Positions 1-6,048 of a stretch of DNA of 7,435 nucleotides are shown here, one piece after another (the first letter of the stretch is position 1; each line of letters opens with the position of its first letter). The notes beneath the pieces are model-generated. The model had not been told where the DNA came from and made no database searches. It worked only from the letters and a program-made list of their open reading frames with translations. The stretch lies in assembly GCA_017559555.1 (NCBI GenBank), contig JAFYRH010000159.1, forward strand, positions 1 to 7,435, read 5' to 3'. A program made the position numbers and the translations under genes. This DNA is from Clostridia bacterium (GTDB lineage: Bacteria; Bacillota; Clostridia; Oscillospirales; CAG-272).

Positions 1-68
1 AGACCGAACATAACGCCACCGATAAACAATCCTGCTCGTCTGCCGGGTTTAGAATATCTCCTTGCCAT
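1..68 (-). CDS. 5' end of a small basic/hydrophobic protein, truncated by window edge
   Basis: An ATG at 68-66 is preceded by a perfect GGAGG (79-75) with a 6-base spacer, so this start is well supported although only 22 complete codons lie in the window. The visible residues are MARRYSKPGRRAG followed by LFIGGVMFG. A short arginine/lysine-rich head runs into a glycine-rich hydrophobic stretch, which suggests the beginning of a transmembrane or membrane-associated segment. The start lies 12 bases beyond the stop of the 115-residue gene upstream, and the ribosome binding site sits directly after that stop, so the two genes should be co-transcribed from the promoter at 464-492. The family cannot be decided from this fragment and no function is assigned. 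Confidence 0.7.
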   Translation of the reverse strand, partial: MARRYSKPGRRAGLFIGGVMFG

Positions 69-80
69 AATAAGCCTCCA

Positions 81-428
81 TCAAACATTATATTGAATTT
101 CGATGGTGGACGAGTTACCGCTCGGAGTAGTGTGCAATACAGTATCGCCTTCATTCATAGATTGCCTCATAGCATTACAAACCTGCGGCATTCTGCTCTT
201 TAAATTTAGCTCCTTGTGAATATCGCCTGATTTTAAAATGATAAACGGTTTTCCTACATTTTTTGCGGCTCTCTTTAATTCAAGAATATACTGACGAATA
301 TCGTCTGTGGTGATTTTATTCACTTCTTGTTCGGATGCTTGATTCTTTTCTTGCATCAGCATTGCCACTTGCTCCTCCAATACTTGGATTCTTCCCAACA
401 ATTCAACTATAATCTTTTCGTAATTCAT
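81..428 (-). CDS. Hypothetical protein, N-terminal coiled coil plus C-terminal winged-helix-like domain
   Basis: This is a 115-residue protein that I do not recognise with confidence. Residues 3-35 carry regularly spaced Ile/Leu/Val/Met among Glu/Gln and look like a short coiled coil, probably for oligomerisation. Residues 40-60 (TTDDIRQYILELKRAAKN) form another amphipathic helix. Residues 62-92 (SGDIHKEL then RMPQVCNAMRQS) resemble a helix-turn-helix, and residues 94-115 (DTVLHTTPSGNSSTIEIQY) resemble a beta-wing. A small DNA- or RNA-binding protein is therefore an inference, not a finding. The ATG at 428-426 has AAGGAG (442-437) 8 bases upstream. It heads a two-gene unit under its own sigma-A promoter. 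Codon use departs from the neighbouring core operon: TTA at residues 51, 65 and 76, CTA at 74 and TCA at 67, all nearly absent there. A+T content is also higher, so acquisition by transfer is plausible. Confidence 0.85.
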   Translation of the reverse strand: MNYEKIIVELLGRIQVLEEQVAMLMQEKNQASEQEVNKITTDDIRQYILELKRAAKNVGKPFIILKSGDIHKELNLKSRMPQVCNAMRQSMNEGDTVLHTTPSGNSSTIEIQYNV

Positions 429-463
429 AGAACAATCTCCTTGAGTTTATAAATTCTATTAGA

Positions 464-492
464 ATTCTATCATAAATACCGAAGAATGTCAA
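464..492 (-). promoter_or_regulatory. Strong sigma-A promoter for the 115-residue gene
   Basis: Read on the minus strand: TTGACA (492-487), a spacer of exactly 17 bases, then TAGAAT (469-464). The -10 is preceded by TGA, giving an extended -10 (TGn). Transcription should start near 457, leaving a leader of about 30 bases before the ATG at 428. A perfect 10-base palindrome, TAGAATTCTA (460-469), coincides with the -10 hexamer and is a candidate operator. Confidence 0.85.
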
Positions 493-520
493 GAGAATTT
501 TTGAGAATTATTGAAATTTT
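491..520. repeat. 10-bp phased A/T-rich repeats upstream of the -35
   Basis: On the plus strand, GAGAATT occurs at 493-499 and again at 503-509, exactly 10 bases apart. A degenerate third copy (GAAATTT, 513-519) continues the same phase. The block abuts the -35 hexamer (487-492) on its upstream side. Helically phased A/T tracts in this position can act as an UP element or as curved DNA, or they can be repeated binding sites for a regulator. The repeats are seen directly; the role is inference. Confidence 0.5.
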
Positions 521-531
521 CTTTTCACGGC

Positions 532-572
532 AATAAAAAGAGAATGGTCTGGGCACATCGTGCCCAGACCAT
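532..572 (-). terminator. Intrinsic terminator of the rimP-to-spoVM operon
   Basis: A perfect 13-bp inverted repeat (arms 544-556 and 560-572, ATGGTCTGGGCAC and its complement) has a 3-base loop. On the minus strand the stem is followed by TTCTC TTTTT (543-533). It lies about 60 bases past the SpoVM-like stop and before the promoter at 464-492, so it separates the core operon from the downstream unit. On the plus strand only AAGTTTTCT follows the stem, so termination in that direction would be weaker. Confidence 0.9.
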
Positions 573-632
573 AAGTTTTCTAAAGTTAAAACTGTCCTTA
601 AGAGTACACACCATTTGGCTTGCGTTCTCTTT

Positions 633-725
633 TTATTCTTTCTTCTTTTTCGCTCGGCGTTTGCCAAACAGCTTTTGAAGCAATGGTGCCAAAAACGCGG
701 GAGCGCGCCACACAAACATTTTCAT
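633..725 (-). CDS. spoVM: SpoVM-like sporulation membrane peptide, 30 residues
   Basis: This short ORF begins MKMFVWRAPAFLAP and continues LLQKLFGKRR before a lysine-rich tail and TAA. It aligns without gaps to Bacillus subtilis SpoVM (26 residues, beginning MKFYTIKLPKFLGG). Shared positions include Met1, Lys2, Pro9, Phe11, Leu12 and Gly21, and hydrophobic residues fill positions 15, 16 and 19. SpoVM is an amphipathic helix that recognises the convex forespore membrane, recruits the coat ATPase SpoIVA and inhibits the protease FtsH. Pro9 is important for its membrane insertion in B. subtilis. The ATG at 725-723 has AAAGGA (740-735) with a 9-base spacer; a second in-frame ATG at codon 3 is less well placed. 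The gene lies 95 bases after the Nudix stop, has a possible sigma-E promoter at 760-789 and is followed by the terminator at 532-572. The basic tail is longer than in B. subtilis. The call rests on a short match, but context and ribosome binding site agree. Confidence 0.75.
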   Translation of the reverse strand: MKMFVWRAPAFLAPLLQKLFGKRRAKKKKE

Positions 726-759
726 CGCAAAAAATCCTTTCACACCAATTTGGTAGTAC

Positions 760-789
760 AATATATGCGATGCTTTGGAAAAAATGTGT
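760..789 (-). promoter_or_regulatory. Possible sigma-E-type promoter for the SpoVM-like gene
   Basis: On the minus strand, CATATATT (767-760) matches the sigma-E -10 consensus CATACAnT at all but one position. ACACATT lies 15 bases upstream (789-783) and matches the -35 consensus KMATATT at five of seven positions. Transcription would start near 753, about 28 bases before the ATG at 725, leaving room for the ribosome binding site. In B. subtilis spoVM is expressed under sigma-E in the mother cell. Short degenerate matches occur by chance, so this is only suggestive. Confidence 0.4.
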
Positions 790-820
790 GTCCTGTGACA
801 AAAACTTATCCTTTAGCTTA

Positions 821-1240
821 TTACTCTTCGGCTTGCAGCGTTTTCATAGCGGAACGGAAGACTACCTTATCATTCTCGTGGGTCAAGGAGCTTTCCACTT
901 GTTCAAGCGGTACCCACTCAACCTGCGCGATCTCGCCTTCGCGTGCCTTGATATGCTTTTGCTGGGTATGTGTCAGGAAATAGACCACTTCCTTGGTGAC
1001 GCCCGGCATGGGATTGTAATGCACCGTCTCGCGGAACTTGCAATCAATGCGAATTTGTACTGCGGTCTCCTCAAACACCTCACGCACAGCCGTCATATAT
1101 TCGGTCTCACCCGGCTCCATATGTCCCTTGGGGAAAGAACGGTGACCGCCAAGCTTGTGCCGTATCATCAAAAGATATTGTTTTCCATCCTCTTCGTCTC
1201 GGCGCACAACAAGTGCACCGCAGGATTTTTCACGAAGCAT
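821..1240 (-). CDS. Nudix hydrolase (bis(5'-nucleosyl)-tetraphosphatase/MutT-like)
   Basis: This 139-residue protein has the Nudix fold. The Nudix box spans residues 39-61 (GHMEPGETEYMTAVREVFEET then AV) and fits GX5EX7REUXEEXGU, with Glu54, Glu57 and Glu58 as the metal-binding glutamates. The penultimate box position is Ala60 instead of the usual Gly. The N-terminal strand (SCGALVVRR) and the segment GHRSFPKGH are typical of the Ap4A-hydrolase-like branch, which cleaves dinucleoside polyphosphates or 5'-triphosphorylated ends. The true substrate cannot be read from sequence. The ATG at 1240-1238 follows an AAGGAAGGAAG tract with a somewhat long spacer (about 11 bases). The gene lies 79 bases after infB with no terminator between them, so it is probably a late gene of the same operon. 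It sits where ylxP/rbfA would be expected in Bacilli. Confidence 0.9.
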   Translation of the reverse strand: MLREKSCGALVVRRDEEDGKQYLLMIRHKLGGHRSFPKGHMEPGETEYMTAVREVFEETAVQIRIDCKFRETVHYNPMPGVTKEVVYFLTHTQQKHIKAREGEIAQVEWVPLEQVESSLTHENDKVVFRSAMKTLQAEE

Positions 1241-1273
1241 GCCTGATCACTTCCTTCCTTTTTCTCCCCAGCC

Positions 1274-1290
1274 GGGCGGTTTTACCGCCC
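1274..1290. other. GC-rich hairpin between infB and the Nudix gene
   Basis: A perfect 7-bp inverted repeat (GGGCGGT, 3-base loop, ACCGCCC) lies in the 79-base gap. Neither strand has a T tract after it, so it is not a standard intrinsic terminator. In the minus-strand transcript it lies 14 bases upstream of the Nudix AAGGAAGGAAG ribosome binding region. It may mark an mRNA processing or stability point that sets different levels for infB and the genes after it; that role is inference. Confidence 0.5.
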
Positions 1291-1319
1291 ACGCCATGGG
1301 AGTTTACTGCTTCTTGCGA

Positions 1320-4274
1320 TTATTGCTCGATTTGCTCCATAATGAAAGCTTCGAGAATATCGCCAACCTTAATATCGTTGAACTTTTCAAGACCGATACC
1401 GCACTCGTAGCCGGAAGCCACTTCACGGGCATCGTCCTTAAATCTCTTAAGTGAGGAAATCTTATCCTCAAAGATTACAACACCGTCACGAACAACGCGA
1501 ATTTGCGATTGACGGGTAACCTTACCGTCTTGAATATAGGAACCTGCAATGGTGCCAACGTTGGGTACGTGAATGGTTTGACGTACTTCTGCGTGGCCGA
1601 GCAGATTCTCGCGGAACTTGGGTGCGAGCATACCCTTCATAGCAGCCTCAATCTCTTCGAGACACTCGTAAATAACACGGTAAGTGCGTACGTCTACGTT
1701 TTGACGCTCTGCGGAGTCAAGTGCGGTCTTATCGGGACGAACGTTGAAACCAACGATAATTGCGTTGGATGCTGCCGCAAAGGTAACGTCGCCCTCGGTG
1801 ATACCGCCTGCCGCTGCGTGAATTACGCGAACCTTAACTTCCTCGTTGGAAAGCTTGAGAAGCGATGCCTTAACTGCTTCAACAGAACCGTCAACGTCAG
1901 CCTTAACGATAATGTTCAGATCCTTAACACCCTCGGAGATTTGTGCGAACAAATCGTTGAGGTTTGCACGTGCGTTAGCCTTGAAGGTATCTTCCTTAGC
2001 CTTGTCACGGCGTTGGTCTGCCAAGGTTCTTGCCATTCTTTCGTCCTCAACTGCTTGGAATTCGTCACCTGCAGAGGGAACTTCGGAAAGACCCGTGATT
2101 TCAACAGGAACAGAGGGAGCCGCAGACTTGAGCGTTCTGCCCATATGGTCGGTCATCGAACGAACGTGACCAACTGCGGTACCTGCAATAATGGTATCTC
2201 CACTGTGGAGCGTACCGTTTTGAACCAGAATGGTTGCAACGGGTCCGCGTCCGCGGTCGAGCTTTGCTTCAATAACGATACCCTTTGCACGGCGGTCGGG
2301 ATTTGCCTTGAGTTCCTTAACGTCAGCTACGAGCAATACGCTCTCAAGCAGGTCGTCAATACCTTGTCTTGTAAGAGCCGATACGGGAACACAAATGGTA
2401 TCTCCTCCCCATTCCTCGGGAACGAGGCCGTATTGGGTGAGTTCTTGCTTAATTTGATCGGGGTTAGCGGTGGGTTTATCCATCTTGTTAATTGCAACAA
2501 TGATGTCGATTTCTGCCGCTTTTGCGTGGTTGATCGCCTCAACGGTTTGAGGCATAATGCCGTCATCGGCAGCAACTACGAGAATTGCAATATCGGTTGC
2601 CATTGCACCGCGTGCACGCATTGCAGTAAATGCCGCGTGTCCGGGAGTATCGAGGAATGTGATATCACGACCACTTGCTTTTACGCGGTAAGCACCGATG
2701 TGCTGGGTAATACCGCCTGCTTCGCCGGCAGTTACGTTGGTGTTACGAATAGCGTCGAGAATGGAAGTCTTACCGTGGTCAACGTGACCCATAACGCAAA
2801 CAACGGGTGCGCGTTCTTGGAGTTGTTCATCGGTATCTACTGCGTCATCAAACAAACGCTCTTCAATGCTTACAACTACTTCTGGAGTAGCTTCGATGCC
2901 AAACTCATCTGCAACAAGTGCGGCAGTATCAAAGTCGATAACTTGGTTGATGGTTGCCATCATACCCATGAGCATCAGCTTCTTAACAACCTCACCGGCA
3001 GTTACGTGAAGCTTGGATGCGAGTTGACCAACTACGATCTCCTCGGGAATTTCAACAGATGTGGGTTTGTAATTAACAGGTTGTTGAACGGCGGGAGCAT
3101 TTCCACGACGTCCTTTATCTTTCTTGTTGTTTTTGTTGCCCTTGATAAAATTGTTTTGTCCGCCCTGCTGTGCGTTGTTTTGCTTTTTGAGCTTTTGGTT
3201 ACCGCCCTGCAGGTTTTGGTCGCGATCGGATACGAAATTATCCAAACGCTCATCATACTTGGAAAGGTCGACTGTAGAGGTGTGAGTATCGATTACGCGA
3301 GGACCCTTTCTTGTGCCGTCGGGATTGATATTGGTAGATGCGCCACGCACGATGGGTTGTGCCTTAAAGGTATCCTTGGGTGCGCTTTGTACGAAATCGC
3401 CCTTATCACGGTCAAAGCCGTTGCCGCCGCGTCCGCGATCGTTGCCCTTGTTGAATCCGCCGCGATCCTTCTTTTGACCGAAGTCATTGCCGCCTTGCGG
3501 ACGAGGACCGCCAAAGCCCTCGGGGCGCTTGTTGCCACCAAATGCAGGTTGTTGACCCTGCGGTGCACGTTGTTGAGGTGCGGCAGGACGTGCTGCGGGT
3601 TGTGTGGGAATTTGCTTTACGTTAATACCGGCTGCACTGTTTTGCTGCGGACGGAAGGGGTTGCCGGTGTAGGGTTGACGGGCCGCGGGACGTGCTGCGG
3701 GTGCGGCCTCCTTTGCGGGTGCGGCAGGAGTAGCGGGAGCCGTAGGTGCGGGCTTCTCCTCTTTCTTTTCTTCTGCCTTCTTTTCTGCTACGTTCTGCGG
3801 ACGTGCAGCGGGGGCTTCTTCTTTTGCCTTGGGTGCGGATGCAGAAGCCGGGGCAGCCTTGGGAGCTGTCTCCTTCTTTTCTACAACCGTTTTTTCGGCT
3901 TTTTCAACTTTTTCGGCTTTTTTAGGCGCTTCAGCCACTTTGGGTTCTGCCGCCTTTTCGACTTTTTCGGTCTTTTCGACTTTTTCAGCTTTTTCTGCCT
4001 TTTCGACTTTTTCGGCTTTTTCGGTCTTTTCAGCCTTCTTTGCCTTGGAAGGAATATAAGTAACACCATCCAAATAGCTACCGATGTCGGTGATTTGATT
4101 TGCCTGTGTCAAAGATTCAAACAGGATATCAAACTCCAACGGTTCGAGAGATTTTTGGGTAGTCTTTGCCTCAATTCCGTTTTGAGCAAGCAGTTCAACA
4201 AGATCCTTGCTCTTCATTCCCAAATCTTTGGCAAACTTGGTGATTTTAAATTGTTGATTGATAGTAGAAGCCAT
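1320..4274 (-). CDS. infB: Translation initiation factor IF-2
   Basis: IF-2 is the GTPase that delivers fMet-tRNA to the 30S initiation complex and promotes subunit joining. At 984 residues it is long for Bacillota (716 in B. subtilis). The domains in order are: an IF2_N helical domain at about 5-55; tandem (A/T/V)EK tripeptides at 81-107 and 120-128; an Ala/Pro/Lys-rich stretch to about 200; a Gly/Arg/Gln/Asn-rich, RGG-like linker to about 395; a second IF2_N domain at about 405-470; and the GTPase domain. The GTPase motifs are G1 GHVDHGKTS (496-504), the G2 threonine in GGIT (about 523), G3 DTPGH (542-546), G4 NKMD (596-599) and G5 SAL (632-634). Domains II, III, C1 and the fMet-binding C2 follow, with ECGI at 957-960. 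AGGAGG (4284-4279) lies 4 bases before the ATG. Only one TCA and no TTA or CTA codons occur in the gene. The linker is a family-variable region, but its length and composition are notable. Confidence 0.98.
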   Translation of the reverse strand: MASTINQQFKITKFAKDLGMKSKDLVELLAQNGIEAKTTQKSLEPLEFDILFESLTQANQITDIGSYLDGVTYIPSKAKKAEKTEKAEKVEKAEKAEKVEKTEKVEKAAEPKVAEAPKKAEKVEKAEKTVVEKKETAPKAAPASASAPKAKEEAPAARPQNVAEKKAEEKKEEKPAPTAPATPAAPAKEAAPAARPAARQPYTGNPFRPQQNSAAGINVKQIPTQPAARPAAPQQRAPQGQQPAFGGNKRPEGFGGPRPQGGNDFGQKKDRGGFNKGNDRGRGGNGFDRDKGDFVQSAPKDTFKAQPIVRGASTNINPDGTRKGPRVIDTHTSTVDLSKYDERLDNFVSDRDQNLQGGNQKLKKQNNAQQGGQNNFIKGNKNNKKDKGRRGNAPAVQQPVNYKPTSVEIPEEIVVGQLASKLHVTAGEVVKKLMLMGMMATINQVIDFDTAALVADEFGIEATPEVVVSIEERLFDDAVDTDEQLQERAPVVCVMGHVDHGKTSILDAIRNTNVTAGEAGGITQHIGAYRVKASGRDITFLDTPGHAAFTAMRARGAMATDIAILVVAADDGIMPQTVEAINHAKAAEIDIIVAINKMDKPTANPDQIKQELTQYGLVPEEWGGDTICVPVSALTRQGIDDLLESVLLVADVKELKANPDRRAKGIVIEAKLDRGRGPVATILVQNGTLHSGDTIIAGTAVGHVRSMTDHMGRTLKSAAPSVPVEITGLSEVPSAGDEFQAVEDERMARTLADQRRDKAKEDTFKANARANLNDLFAQISEGVKDLNIIVKADVDGSVEAVKASLLKLSNEEVKVRVIHAAAGGITEGDVTFAAASNAIIVGFNVRPDKTALDSAERQNVDVRTYRVIYECLEEIEAAMKGMLAPKFRENLLGHAEVRQTIHVPNVGTIAGSYIQDGKVTRQSQIRVVRDGVVIFEDKISSLKRFKDDAREVASGYECGIGLEKFNDIKVGDILEAFIMEQIEQ
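3891..4034 (-). repeat. 9-bp coding repeats, (A/T/V)EK array in IF-2
   Basis: Nine uninterrupted copies of a 9-base unit encoding Ala/Thr/Val-Glu-Lys occupy 3954-4034. Three more copies (3891-3917) follow after a 12-residue interruption. Units differ mainly in the first codon (GCx, ACx or GTx), while the GAA-AA(A/G) part is nearly invariant. Such an array can change copy number by slippage without a frameshift. The peptide would be a charged helix or disordered spacer between the IF2_N domain and the rest of the protein. Confidence 0.85.
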
Positions 4275-4291
4275 ATTTCCTCCTGATTCCT

Positions 4292-4351
4292 CGCGCGGCC
4301 GCAGCGCCGTGCGAAATCATAAAATTTCGATGTTGACCCCGCAGAGGTCAA
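4292..4351 (-). promoter_or_regulatory. Tandem hairpins in the ylxQ-infB intergenic leader
   Basis: Three inverted repeats fill most of the 91-base gap upstream of infB. They are TTGACC/GGTCAA (4333-4338 and 4346-4351, 7-base loop), CGAAAT/ATTTCG (4312-4317 and 4324-4329, 6-base loop), and an 8-bp GC-rich pair with one mismatch (4292-4299 and 4306-4313). The second and third share bases 4312-4313, so their full stems are mutually exclusive. No T tract follows, and the infB ribosome binding site lies just downstream (4279-4284). An mRNA structure affecting infB translation or processing is possible but unproven. Confidence 0.4.
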
Positions 4352-4365
4352 TTCTCGTGCTTATC

Positions 4366-4698
4366 TTATTCGGTATCCTTTGGCAACTTGGAAAGAACCA
4401 GTTGGCAAAGATTTTGGTCGGTAACTGCCAGAGCCGCAAGTCTACCGCTCTTCCCCACCGCTCCCGAAAGCGTGTCACCGTCAATATCGAGCGTGTAGAG
4501 CGGAACACCGTAATAGGTGCAACGGTCAGAAAGACGCTTGGCAGAGTTGGGAGAATTATCGGCGGCACTGAAGACAGCCACAACCGTTTTTTGTTTTTTG
4601 AGTGCCTCACATACCATAGGCACGCCGTAAATCAACTTGCCCGCCTTGGCGCAAAGCCCTAAGGAGAACAGCAAGGCGCGGTTTGTATCACTCATCAT
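4366..4698 (-). CDS. ylxQ: L7Ae/L30e-family RNA-binding protein (YlxQ)
   Basis: This small protein of the ribosomal L7Ae/L30e/Gadd45 fold is expected to bind kink-turn RNA and associate with the ribosome or RNase P-type RNAs. From the chosen start it has 110 residues. Family features include the N-terminal LGLCAKAGKLIYG segment (13-25), a strand-turn with SAADNSPNSAKRL, and YYGVPLY followed by LSGAVGKSGRLAALAVTD. An upstream in-frame ATG at 4761 would add 21 residues lying entirely inside ylxR. The ATG at 4698, or the adjacent ATG at 4695, begins the conserved sequence and overlaps the ylxR stop (4690-4688), so I chose it. No clear Shine-Dalgarno precedes it, which points to translational coupling with ylxR. 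It contains the operon's only TTA codon (4662-4660). Position between ylxR and infB is canonical for Gram-positive bacteria. Confidence 0.9.
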   Translation of the reverse strand: MMSDTNRALLFSLGLCAKAGKLIYGVPMVCEALKKQKTVVAVFSAADNSPNSAKRLSDRCTYYGVPLYTLDIDGDTLSGAVGKSGRLAALAVTDQNLCQLVLSKLPKDTE

Positions 4699-4966
4699 TG
4701 TTTTCAAGTTCTTGTTCCATAGCATCGTATACCTCTTCGGAAATAACACATTCGAGGTCACGGTCGATTCTATGGCTCTTGCGTGCTTTCTTCAAGCACT
4801 TAACGTCACGGCAGATATATGCGCCACGACCGGATTTTTTACCCTTAAAATCAAGCGAAATGCCGCCCTCAGGCTCACGAACCACGCGCAAAAGTTCTGC
4901 CTTGGGTTTATGTTCATTGCATCCCACGCAACGGCGCATGGGAATCTTTTTTACCTTTTTTTCCAT
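4688..4966 (-). CDS. rnpM: YlxR/RnpM family protein (DUF448), RNase P modulator
   Basis: This 92-residue DUF448 protein carries the two family signatures, RRCVGC (11-16) and GRGAYIC (46-52). The rest is a Lys/Arg-rich surface consistent with RNA binding, plus an acidic C-terminal helix (EEVYDAMEQELENNDE). The B. subtilis homologue YlxR has been reported to bind RNase P and modulate its activity, hence the name RnpM; that the same holds here is inference. Cys13, Cys16, Cys52 and Cys57 could be structurally paired. The ATG at 4966 is only 5 bases after the nusA stop, with no good Shine-Dalgarno, so initiation probably depends on ribosomes finishing nusA. Its own 3' end overlaps the ylxQ start by about 11 bases. 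A later in-frame ATG at codon 10 would remove the basic N-terminus and is less likely. Confidence 0.95.
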   Translation of the reverse strand: MEKKVKKIPMRRCVGCNEHKPKAELLRVVREPEGGISLDFKGKKSGRGAYICRDVKCLKKARKSHRIDRDLECVISEEVYDAMEQELENNDE

Positions 4967-4971
4967 TTTGA

Positions 4972-6009
4972 TCAGTCTTCGTAATCGCTGGACTTAATGT
5001 CGATCTTGCAGCCGGTAAGACGTGCGGCAAGACGTGCATTTTGTCCTTCCTTACCAATAGCCAAGGAGAGTTGATCGGGAGCTACGCGAACGCGGCAAGC
5101 TCTCTCACCGGTCATGGTAACGGAAATAACTTCAGCGGGAGCGAGTGCGTTTGCAACGTACTCTTCGATTCTCTCGTCGTAGTGAACGATGTCGATCTTC
5201 TCACCGCAGAGCTCGTTGATGATGCTGTTGAGACGTACACCCTTGTTACCGATGCATGCGCCTACCGGCTCAACGTCCTCGTCGCGAGAGTAAACGGAAA
5301 TCTTGGTACGGGAGCCTGCCTCACGTGCAACACCCTTAACAATAACGATACCGTCAGCGATTTCGGGAATTTCCAACTCGAACAAACGGCGAACCAAGCC
5401 TGCGTGTGCACGGGAAAGTGTTACAACGGGGCCGCGAGCCTCTTTGTTAACTTCCATAACGAAAACCTTGATCTTATCGCCAACCATAAATTCCTCACCG
5501 GGAATTTGCTCGGAGCGAAGCAGAACTGCACGGCTGGTGTCGGTTTCGAGAAGAACGTTACCGGTTTCTCTATCAACCTTGCTAACCGTTGCGGTGATGA
5601 TTTCTTCGTGCTTGTTTTCATAAGCTTCTTGCATAGCAATACGCTCACCCTCGCGAATGCCTTGAATGATAACCGACTTTGCGGCAGCAGCACTCAAGCG
5701 ACGGAAATTCTTGGGCTTAACTTCGGTTTCAACAAACATGCCCAACTTGTATTTTTTGGCAATGCACTTTGCATCAGTAAGAGAAATTTGGGTTTCGGGG
5801 TTTTCAACAACCTCAACAACCTCTTTTTGCTGATAGACTCTAACGTCCTTTTTGTTGGGATCGATCAAAATACGAACGTTGGTATTGTTGCCATATTCCT
5901 TTTTGTATGCGGAAACGAGAGCAGCCTCGATCTTTTCGATCATATAAGCGGCAGGAACGCCTCTTTCCTTTTCCAACAAATCAAGGGCAGTAAAAAATTC
6001 AGTATTCAT
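4972..6009 (-). CDS. nusA: Transcription termination/antitermination factor NusA
   Basis: NusA binds RNA polymerase and nascent RNA, enhances pausing and modulates intrinsic termination. The 345-residue length is typical of Gram-positive NusA. The layout is an RNA polymerase-binding N-terminal domain (about 1-125), an S1 domain (about 133-200), and KH1 and KH2 domains with GxxG loops GNKG (254-257) and GKEG (319-322). KH2 ends in the conserved QNARLAARLTGCKIDI segment. The acidic AR repeats found in proteobacteria are absent. The ATG at 6009 has AAAGGA (6025-6020) about 10 bases upstream. The gap from rimP is 39 bases and that to ylxR is 5 bases. Because NusA acts on intrinsic terminators, the terminator-like hairpin in the rimP leader is a plausible site of feedback; this is inference. 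No TTA, CTA or TCA codons are used. Confidence 0.98.
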   Translation of the reverse strand: MNTEFFTALDLLEKERGVPAAYMIEKIEAALVSAYKKEYGNNTNVRILIDPNKKDVRVYQQKEVVEVVENPETQISLTDAKCIAKKYKLGMFVETEVKPKNFRRLSAAAAKSVIIQGIREGERIAMQEAYENKHEEIITATVSKVDRETGNVLLETDTSRAVLLRSEQIPGEEFMVGDKIKVFVMEVNKEARGPVVTLSRAHAGLVRRLFELEIPEIADGIVIVKGVAREAGSRTKISVYSRDEDVEPVGACIGNKGVRLNSIINELCGEKIDIVHYDERIEEYVANALAPAEVISVTMTGERACRVRVAPDQLSLAIGKEGQNARLAARLTGCKIDIKSSDYED

Positions 6010-6048
6010 TGCTTTGCAATCCTTTCTCTATCTATAAACCGTGTGTGA

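Noticed and set aside
470..715. 81-codon minus-strand ORF
   Set aside because: It reads through the intrinsic terminator and into the promoter of the next unit, so it cannot be a normal gene.
598..801. 67-codon minus-strand ORF with a TTG start and an upstream AAAGGA
   Set aside because: It overlaps the SpoVM-like ORF in another frame, its sequence is Cys/Trp-scattered with no domain, and it needs a rare start.
620..1246. 208-codon plus-strand ORF opposite the Nudix gene
   Set aside because: It is a mirror frame of the Nudix gene, whose motifs and ribosome binding site show the true strand.
3888..4046. Regular repeats in the infB region considered as a CRISPR-like array
   Set aside because: The period is 9 bases in frame, encodes (A/T/V)EK and has no spacers.
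4699..4761. N-terminal extension of YlxQ from the ATG at 4761
   Set aside because: It lies wholly inside ylxR, has no family similarity, and the ATG pair at 4698/4695 starts the conserved protein.
5041..6048. 335-codon plus-strand ORF opposite nusA
   Set aside because: It shares codon boundaries with nusA and is open only because nusA lacks TTA, CTA and TCA codons.
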